From assembly GCA_944363655.1 (NCBI GenBank), contig CALVUU010000054.1, forward strand, positions 1-9,577: a DNA stretch of 9,577 nt. Reading direction: 5' to 3'. Made by a program: the position numbers and the translations under genes. Below the pieces are notes generated by a model. That model was not told where the DNA came from. It saw nothing but the letters and a program-made list of their open reading frames with translations, and did no database searches. Source of the stretch: an uncultured Bacilli bacterium. GTDB taxonomy: Bacteria; Bacillota_I; Bacilli_A; RF39; UBA660. Positions 5,793-9,577 of the stretch are shown here, in pieces; the first letter of the stretch is position 1; each line of letters begins with the position of its first letter.

Positions 5793-6677
5793 ATGATTGA
5801 AATCAAAAATTTAAAGAAAAGCTTCGATTCTAAAATAGTTTTATCAGATTTATGTTCAACTATACCTGATAATGCTATTTATGGTTTAATCGGCGCTAAT
5901 GGATCAGGAAAATCTACTTTATTAAGATTAATTAATAGTATTTATAAGCCTGATGCAGGAACTATTCTTATTGATAATGTTAGTTCTTATGATAATGAAG
6001 AAGTTAAAAAGGAAATGGTATTTGTCCCAGATGATCTATATTTTTATCCAGGTTATAGCCTTTATGATACTGCAAAATTTTACCAAGCAATGTATCCTAA
6101 ATTTAATTTAGAATTTGTTTTTGATACTGCTAGAAAATTAAAACTAGATTTTAATAAAAGTATTAATACTTTTTCTAAAGGAATGCGCCGCCAGTGTGCA
6201 ATTATTTGTGCTTTAGCTACTAATGCTAAGTATATTTTCTTTGATGAAACATTTGATGGAATTGATCCAATAGTACGACAATACTTTAAAAAACTAATTG
6301 CTAAACAAATGACTAAACAACCAACAACAATTATTATGACATCACATAATTTAAGAGAATTAGAAGATATATGTGATAACTTAGGATTAATATCCGAACA
6401 TAAAATAATTTTTGAAAGTGATGTCAATTCTTTAAAAACGGATATGTTAAAGGTACAAATATCATTAAAAAAAGATTTTGATGAATCCTTATTTGCCCAA
6501 TTAGATGTCTTATATTTTAAAAAAGTTGGTAAAGTTGCTACAATTATTATAAAAGATACCAAGAAAAGTAAAGAGTATTTAGAAAGTCTAAAACCAGTAA
6601 TACTTGATTATTTACCCCTTACTTTAGAAGAAATATTTATTTATCAGATGGAGGCGTTAGGATATGTTTTTAACTAA
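5793..6677 (+). CDS. ABC transporter ATP-binding protein (YtrB-like)
   Basis: A 294-aa ATPase that would power the permease encoded next, on the cytosolic face of the membrane. Walker A GANGSGKST is at 34-42, the signature FSKGMRRQ at about 127-134 (SKGM in place of SGGQ), Walker B YIFFDET at 147-153 (D151, E152), the D-loop GIDP at 156-159 and the switch histidine in TSHN (H185). The usual Q-loop glutamine is not evident; the matching stretch reads FVPDDLYFYPGYS (77-89), common in YtrB/antibiotic-resistance-type ATPases of Firmicutes. Residues beyond about 215 form a C-terminal accessory domain. The ribosome binding site AAGGAGG is optimal. It overlaps the permease gene by 14 nt, so coupled translation and a dedicated pair are likely. 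The substrate is unknown. Confidence 0.95.
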   Translation: MIEIKNLKKSFDSKIVLSDLCSTIPDNAIYGLIGANGSGKSTLLRLINSIYKPDAGTILIDNVSSYDNEEVKKEMVFVPDDLYFYPGYSLYDTAKFYQAMYPKFNLEFVFDTARKLKLDFNKSINTFSKGMRRQCAIICALATNAKYIFFDETFDGIDPIVRQYFKKLIAKQMTKQPTTIIMTSHNLRELEDICDNLGLISEHKIIFESDVNSLKTDMLKVQISLKKDFDESLFAQLDVLYFKKVGKVATIIIKDTKKSKEYLESLKPVILDYLPLTLEEIFIYQMEALGYVFN

Positions 6678-8487
6678 ACTTTTTAATTTTAAATATTTAT
6701 ATCAAAATATTAAAAAATCAAAATCAATAATTATATTTTTAATATGTGTTATTCCTTTTATAAATGTATGGATTATTGGTTTAAATTCTCTAAATTCTAA
6801 TTATATATTAGATTTTACAAAAATTAGTAATATAACAGCTATTTTATCTTTCTTTTTTCCGAGTATTATAGCGTATTTATTATTTGGTTTTGTTTTTAAA
6901 AGAAAAACTGTTGACTTTATAATGTCTCAACCAATTACAAGAAAAAAGATATATGCATCTAATATATTCGGAGGTATAGTAATAATGTTAATTACAGTAT
7001 TACTTACAACTCTTGGTTTTAGTTTATTATCATTATTAACTAAAATTCATATTCCTTTTTTAGTATTAATAGATTATTTTATTTACTTTTTAATTACTTA
7101 TATATTTGTATTTTTAATTTCTTCTTTAGCCATATCATTCTCCGGCAATATGATGAGTTCTTTAGTAATAATATTATTACTTTTATTCTTATTTCCGACT
7201 TTAAGTTATATAAATCATACTTTTAAATATACAAATGGTTTTGCTACATATACTTGTATGGAAGAAGAACGTATTCCAAATAGAGAAATATATTGTTTAA
7301 ATGCTTCGGATAATTGTAAAATAATTGATGAAAATAGAGTAGATTATTACTTTAATTATAGTTATAAAGATAACTTATCTACTCCCATTAATTACTTTGT
7401 TACATCAAACTTTAGTACTCCAAGTATAATTAAAACTGCTATACTTTCTTTAATATATTTATTATTAGGTTATTATGCTTTTAAATATCGAAAAATGGAA
7501 GATAGTGAAGTAAGTTTTAAAAATAAATATTTATATGAAATTATAAAAATTATGACATTTATACCTATAACATTTATTGCTTATATTATGGCTTCAGGTA
7601 ATTCAAATTATCTGTTAATTAGTTTAGTTATATGTATTAGTTATTATTTTATTTATGATTTAGTTTTAAAAAGAGAAATTAAAAATCCTTTTAAAATAAT
7701 TTTAAAATCAATTATTATAACTGCATTAATATTTATTATTTATATTATATTAAATAATATTTATAAAAATAATATACCTATTATTGATTCAATTGATGAA
7801 GTTAATGTAACTTATAATGATTCAAGATTAGGAATAAGACAAACTATTTTAGTAACTGATGAAGTTTTAATAAATAAACTTATTAAAGGTGAAGATAGTG
7901 TAGGTTTAGTTAATTATATAGTAGATCTAGAAATTAATAATAAATATAATACAAATAGATATGTATCAATAGATACATATAATGAATTAATAGATTATGC
8001 TAAAGAAAATAATCTTGGAGAAAAATTTACAACAGATAATATAGTTTATGTTGCATCAACTCTAGATCCTTCAATAAATGTATCTTTAAATCGAGAATTT
8101 AAAGAATATTTAGTAGAATATATAAATAATTATGAAGAACTAGAAGATAGTAATAATTTATTTATTAGTATTTATAAATATGAAAATCACAAATTAAAAA
8201 GAATTGATATAAAAATAAATGATAATTTATTATTAAATCATATTAAGTTATCATTTAATGAACATTTTATTAAAAATTATAATAATGAAGATATAAAAAT
8301 AGCTGGAGATAATTATGAAGAAGAAAATTTGGTTTTAAGTAAAAATAAAGAAAGTTTACTTGAATTTCTAAAGATGCATAAAAATGATGAAATTGATGGT
8401 GAAATTGTGATATTATATTATGAGACAGAAAGATATATAATAAATCGAGAGGATTTTATTACGGAGTATAATACTTATACTTCCTAG
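6664..8487 (+). CDS. ABC-2-type permease with large extramembrane C-terminal domain
   Basis: A 607-aa membrane protein. I count about nine hydrophobic segments: roughly 21-40, 57-78, 100-125, 131-157, 163-182, 256-274, 293-311, 315-333 and 343-364. The stretch FKRKTVDFIMSQPITRKKIY (78-97) is the typical cytosolic coupling segment of ABC-2 permeases. A loop at about 183-255 carries three Cys (198, 211, 218) and is probably outside. From about 368 to 607 there is a hydrophilic alpha/beta domain with no further membrane segments; an odd number of segments would put it outside, but the topology is uncertain. I recall similar C-terminal domains in Firmicutes permeases of GntR-ABC operons (possibly DUF6449) but cannot check. 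The start is set by GGAGG at 6650-6654, 9 nt before the ATG. It probably exports a compound or senses cell-wall stress with the upstream ATPase. Confidence 0.85.
   Translation: MFLTKLFNFKYLYQNIKKSKSIIIFLICVIPFINVWIIGLNSLNSNYILDFTKISNITAILSFFFPSIIAYLLFGFVFKRKTVDFIMSQPITRKKIYASNIFGGIVIMLITVLLTTLGFSLLSLLTKIHIPFLVLIDYFIYFLITYIFVFLISSLAISFSGNMMSSLVIILLLLFLFPTLSYINHTFKYTNGFATYTCMEEERIPNREIYCLNASDNCKIIDENRVDYYFNYSYKDNLSTPINYFVTSNFSTPSIIKTAILSLIYLLLGYYAFKYRKMEDSEVSFKNKYLYEIIKIMTFIPITFIAYIMASGNSNYLLISLVICISYYFIYDLVLKREIKNPFKIILKSIIITALIFIIYIILNNIYKNNIPIIDSIDEVNVTYNDSRLGIRQTILVTDEVLINKLIKGEDSVGLVNYIVDLEINNKYNTNRYVSIDTYNELIDYAKENNLGEKFTTDNIVYVASTLDPSINVSLNREFKEYLVEYINNYEELEDSNNLFISIYKYENHKLKRIDIKINDNLLLNHIKLSFNEHFIKNYNNEDIKIAGDNYEEENLVLSKNKESLLEFLKMHKNDEIDGEIVILYYETERYIINREDFITEYNTYTS
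7959..7980. repeat. Perfect 9-bp inverted repeat in the permease gene
   Basis: ATATGTATC (7959-7967) and GATACATAT (7972-7980) flank a 4-nt loop, AATA. It lies in the C-terminal domain coding region. It is AT-rich and could be chance; it is listed because it echoes the longer intragenic repeats at 2075 and 5222. Confidence 0.6.
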
Positions 8488-8502
8488 TGGGAGTGATTGT
8501 TT

Positions 8503-8859
8503 TTGAATATCTTAATTGATTATCAAAGTAGAATACCTATATATGAGCAAATAGTTTTAGAGATTGAAAAAATGGTTGCTCTAGGTATATTAAATCCTAA
8601 AGATCAAATCTCTTCAATTAGAGATTTAGCATGTGAATTAGGACTTAATCCTAATACTATTAAAAAAGCTTATGATACTTTAGAACAAAAAGGTATAATT
8701 ATATCTAAATCGACGAAAGGTACATTTATTACTGATAATGTATCTAAAGTAAAAAAAGAAAAAATAGATAGTATTATTGTTGAAATAAATGAAAAAATAG
8801 AAGAATTAGAAAATATTGGATTAGATAAAAAAGAGATAATTAAGAAATTAAAGTTATAG
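8503..8859 (+). CDS. GntR-family (YtrA subfamily) transcriptional repressor
   Basis: A 118-aa regulator. Residues about 8-75 form the GntR winged helix: SRIPIYEQIVLEIEKMVALGIL, then ISSIRDLACELGLNPNTIKKAYDTLEQKGII (helix-turn-helix) and the wing SKSTKGTFI. The C-terminal part is only about 45 residues, two charged helices, the mark of the YtrA branch, which dimerises without a large ligand domain. An in-frame TTG lies at 8497, but TTG at 8503 is preferred: it sits 9 nt after GGGAG (8489-8493), and the first TTG would be only 3 nt away. The gene follows the permease by 15 nt and is last in the operon, so it probably represses the operon through the inverted repeat at 5761-5783. The inducer is unknown. 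Confidence 0.92.
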   Translation: MNILIDYQSRIPIYEQIVLEIEKMVALGILNPKDQISSIRDLACELGLNPNTIKKAYDTLEQKGIIISKSTKGTFITDNVSKVKKEKIDSIIVEINEKIEELENIGLDKKEIIKKLKL

Positions 8860-8861
8860 TT

Positions 8862-8902
8862 TATGTAAAGTCAAGATAAATACTTGGCTTTTTAGTTTAC
8901 AT
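8862..8902 (+). terminator. Terminator of the ABC-GntR operon
   Basis: AGTCAAG (8869-8875) pairs with CTTGGCT (8883-8889), 7 pairs including one G-T, with loop ATAAATA, followed by five T (8889-8893). Outer sequences ATGTAAA (8863-8869) and TTTACAT (8896-8902) also pair, so the hairpin may work in both directions. It starts within about 10 nt of the GntR stop. Confidence 0.75.
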
Positions 8903-8930
8903 ATAAGTATATATAGTCTGTCAGGGTATA

Positions 8931-8959
8931 TTGACTTTTAAAAATATTTTTTCTAAAAT
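8931..8959 (+). promoter_or_regulatory. Sigma-A-type promoter before the broken surface protein gene
   Basis: TTGACT (8931-8936), 17-bp spacer, TAAAAT (8954-8959). A second -10-like TATAGA is at 8963-8968. Transcription would begin about 60 nt before the ATG at 9027. The promoter looks functional although the gene it serves is frameshifted. Confidence 0.7.
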
Positions 8960-9107
8960 TAGTATAGAATTCAACATAATAATTGTAAGTAGCATGATAT
9001 AGTATTAGAAAAAGGAAGGGTTGTTTATGAAAGATAAAAAGAATTTAACTCTACTTTTAATTGTAGGTATTACCCTTATTATAGTAACACTTGGTGCAAC
9101 ATATGCA

Positions 9108-9114
9108 TTTTTTT
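9108..9114. repeat. T7 homopolymer at the frameshift
   Basis: Seven T follow GCA in the signal-anchor codons. Removing one T joins the two halves of the reading frame exactly, so this tract decides whether the product is made. Confidence 0.85.
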
Positions 9115-9300
9115 CAAAATCAAGGAAGTAGTAGTGATAGTATTGATACAAGTGTTATAACTGGTACAACTGATTTATTATCATTTAATTTCGGTGATCA
9201 AATATATATCCAAGCTAATCAAGATAATTTTGGTGAGAATATGGGGAATTTATCAGATAGTACAACTGGTATAGCATTACTTAGGGCAGGTGATAATAAT

Positions 9301-9323
9301 AACGACAAGTATTTGTCGTTTTT
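9301..9323 (+). terminator. Terminator-like hairpin 1 of the 3' cluster
   Basis: AACGACAA (9301-9308) and TTGTCGTT (9313-9320) form a perfect 8-bp stem with loop GTAT, followed by a T run (9319-9323). It starts exactly where the surface protein sequence stops looking native. Confidence 0.6.
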
Positions 9324-9348
9324 CCCATTCGACAAAACTAGACAAAAC

Positions 9349-9365
9349 CTCCTATGGACTAGGAG
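9349..9365. repeat. Inverted repeat 2 of the 3' cluster
   Basis: CTCCTA (9349-9354) and TAGGAG (9360-9365) with a 5-nt loop TGGAC. It abuts the next inverted repeat. Confidence 0.5.
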
Positions 9366-9390
9366 TTAATTATGTGTTAGCATAATTAAC
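9365..9390. repeat. Inverted repeat 3 of the 3' cluster
   Basis: GTTAATTATG (9365-9374) and CATAATTAAC (9381-9390), a perfect 10-bp stem with loop TGTTAG. The stop of the broken gene (9367-9369) lies in its left arm. Confidence 0.7.
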
Positions 9391-9392
9391 CA

Positions 9393-9441
9393 AGGAAAAA
9401 AATTACTAATAAAAACCTAGGTAATTAGTATTTTTCTTCCT
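9393..9441. terminator. Large imperfect hairpin 4 with nested ACCTAGGT palindrome
   Basis: AGGAAAAAAATTACTAAT (9393-9410) pairs with 9424-9441 at 16 of 18 positions. The loop holds the palindrome ACCTAGGT (9415-9422). The 3' arm has T5 (9431-9435). It could terminate or attenuate transcription into the gene at 9466, whose ribosome binding site starts 10 nt later. Confidence 0.6.
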
Positions 9442-9465
9442 AATAAATTGAAGGAGGGATTTTGA

Positions 9466-9577
9466 TTGACAATAGTAGAAGATATTGTTGGATCAGGTGA
9501 TGATTTTTTTAAAGCAGTAATGTTATCTAAAAAGGGGAAAAAGATACTTGAACAAATAATTGGTCAAGTATTGGGTA
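9466..9577 (+). CDS. N-terminus of an unrecognised protein (3' truncated by window)
   Basis: A frame opening at TTG 9466, 7 nt after the strong site AAGGAGGG (9451-9458), stays open to the window end: 37 complete codons. The visible part (TIVEDIVGSGDDFFKAVMLSKKG..., then ILEQIIGQVLG) is soluble and probably helical, without signal peptide. D-D-F-F-K followed by a hydrophobic helix faintly recalls the N-terminus of Rpn/PD-(D/E)XK nuclease-family proteins (D-x-x-F-K), often mobile-element associated, but 37 residues are too few to decide. An alternative TTG at 9462 hits a stop after 12 codons and is excluded. Confidence 0.6.
   Translation, partial: MTIVEDIVGSGDDFFKAVMLSKKGKKILEQIIGQVLG

Larger units (their letters stand above)
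9027..9369 (+). pseudogene. Surface protein N-terminal fragment, frameshifted at a T7 tract and truncated
   Basis: The ATG at 9027 follows the strong site AAGGAAGG (9012-9019). It opens a typical signal-anchor: KDKKNLTLLLIVGITLIIVTLGATYAFF. This resembles SipW-dependent-type signal sequences (a hydrophobic helix ending G-A-T-Y-A-F-F). At a run of seven T (9108-9114) the frame shifts: frame of the ATG ends after S-K-S-R-K at TAG 9129-9131, while the +1 frame continues QNQGSSSDSIDTSVITG...LRAGDNNND to about 9306. With six T the gene would read through to TAA 9367-9369 as about 113 residues. The last 20 or so residues (KYLSFFPFDKTRQN...) lie over hairpins and look non-native, so the fragment has also lost its 3' part. 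It is probably a relative of the protein at 1-1254, which holds the matching C-terminal half. It may be phase-variable, not dead. Confidence 0.8.

Noticed and set aside
8895..8923. AGTTTACATAT followed by AT-rich spacer, resembling the XerD arm of a dif site
   Set aside because: The first arm matches 10 of 11 positions of the Firmicutes dif arm as I recall it, but the second arm and centre match poorly, and the arm is explained by pairing with ATGTAAA in the terminator.
9091..9369. An independent 92-aa gene starting at TTG 9091
   Set aside because: The TTG lies within the signal-anchor codons of the ATG-9027 frame and lacks its own ribosome binding site; a frameshift at T7 explains both frames.
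1..9577. CRISPR array, tRNA, rRNA, reverse transcriptase or transposase gene
   Set aside because: Looked for regular repeats, cloverleaf-type sequence, and catalytic motifs such as YxDD in all the protein products; none found.

Overview
The window is very AT-rich (roughly a quarter G+C by eye) and almost every gene lies on the + strand in tightly packed, often overlapping units. Gene content (mscL, a YgjP-like metalloprotease, rimM, trmD, a YtrA-type GntR operon), strong AAGGAGG-type ribosome binding sites and AT-rich codon use point to a low-GC Bacillota/Mycoplasmatota-type bacterium. TGA is a real stop (it ends the SpoU-type methyltransferase gene) and Trp is TGG, so the code is standard, not the Mycoplasma code. 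My best guess is an uncultured gut Bacilli lineage such as RF39. That guess rests on the style of the surface proteins and is not proven.

Layout. 1-1254: C-terminal 417 codons of a large surface protein (fibronectin type III domain plus a lectin-like C-terminal domain), closed by a hairpin terminator. 1314-4926: a compact unit of mscL, YgjP-like protease, SpoU/TrmH-family rRNA methyltransferase, rimM, trmD, an unrecognised 141-aa protein and a 98-aa membrane-anchored protein with one Listeria-Bacteroides (InlB B-repeat-like) domain. Neighbours overlap by 20, 8, 8 and 1 nt, abut directly, or are separated by 26 nt (rimM-trmD). 4963-5105: a strong promoter and a 29-codon reading frame for a possible membrane miniprotein. 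5142-5744: a short glycerophosphodiester phosphodiesterase (GDPD) gene whose ribosome binding site lies in the arm of a terminator hairpin. 5745-8859: a three-gene operon (ABC ATPase, multi-spanning permease with a large extramembrane C-terminal domain, YtrA-type GntR repressor) headed by a perfect operator-like inverted repeat. 8869-9026: terminator, promoter and leader. 9027-9369: a broken N-terminal fragment of a surface protein of the kind seen at the left edge, frameshifted at a T7 tract. 9301-9441: four consecutive hairpins. 9466-9577: start of a further gene that runs off the window.

How the genes relate. RimM (30S maturation), TrmD (tRNA m1G37) and the SpoU enzyme form a translation/RNA-modification block. 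The GntR-ABC operon looks like a self-regulated export or envelope-stress module. Both edges carry pieces of a multi-domain surface protein family: the left edge holds a C-terminal part, the right edge a signal-anchor plus N-terminal part.

Most unexpected are long perfect inverted repeats inside coding sequence: an 18-bp-stem repeat and a 24-nt perfect palindrome 24 bases apart in the GDPD gene, each covering catalytic codons, and a 14-bp-stem repeat in the metalloprotease gene. The T7 frameshift and the hairpin cluster at the right end suggest phase variation, or a recombination or insertion scar. I found no reverse transcriptase, CRISPR array, tRNA, rRNA or transposase gene.
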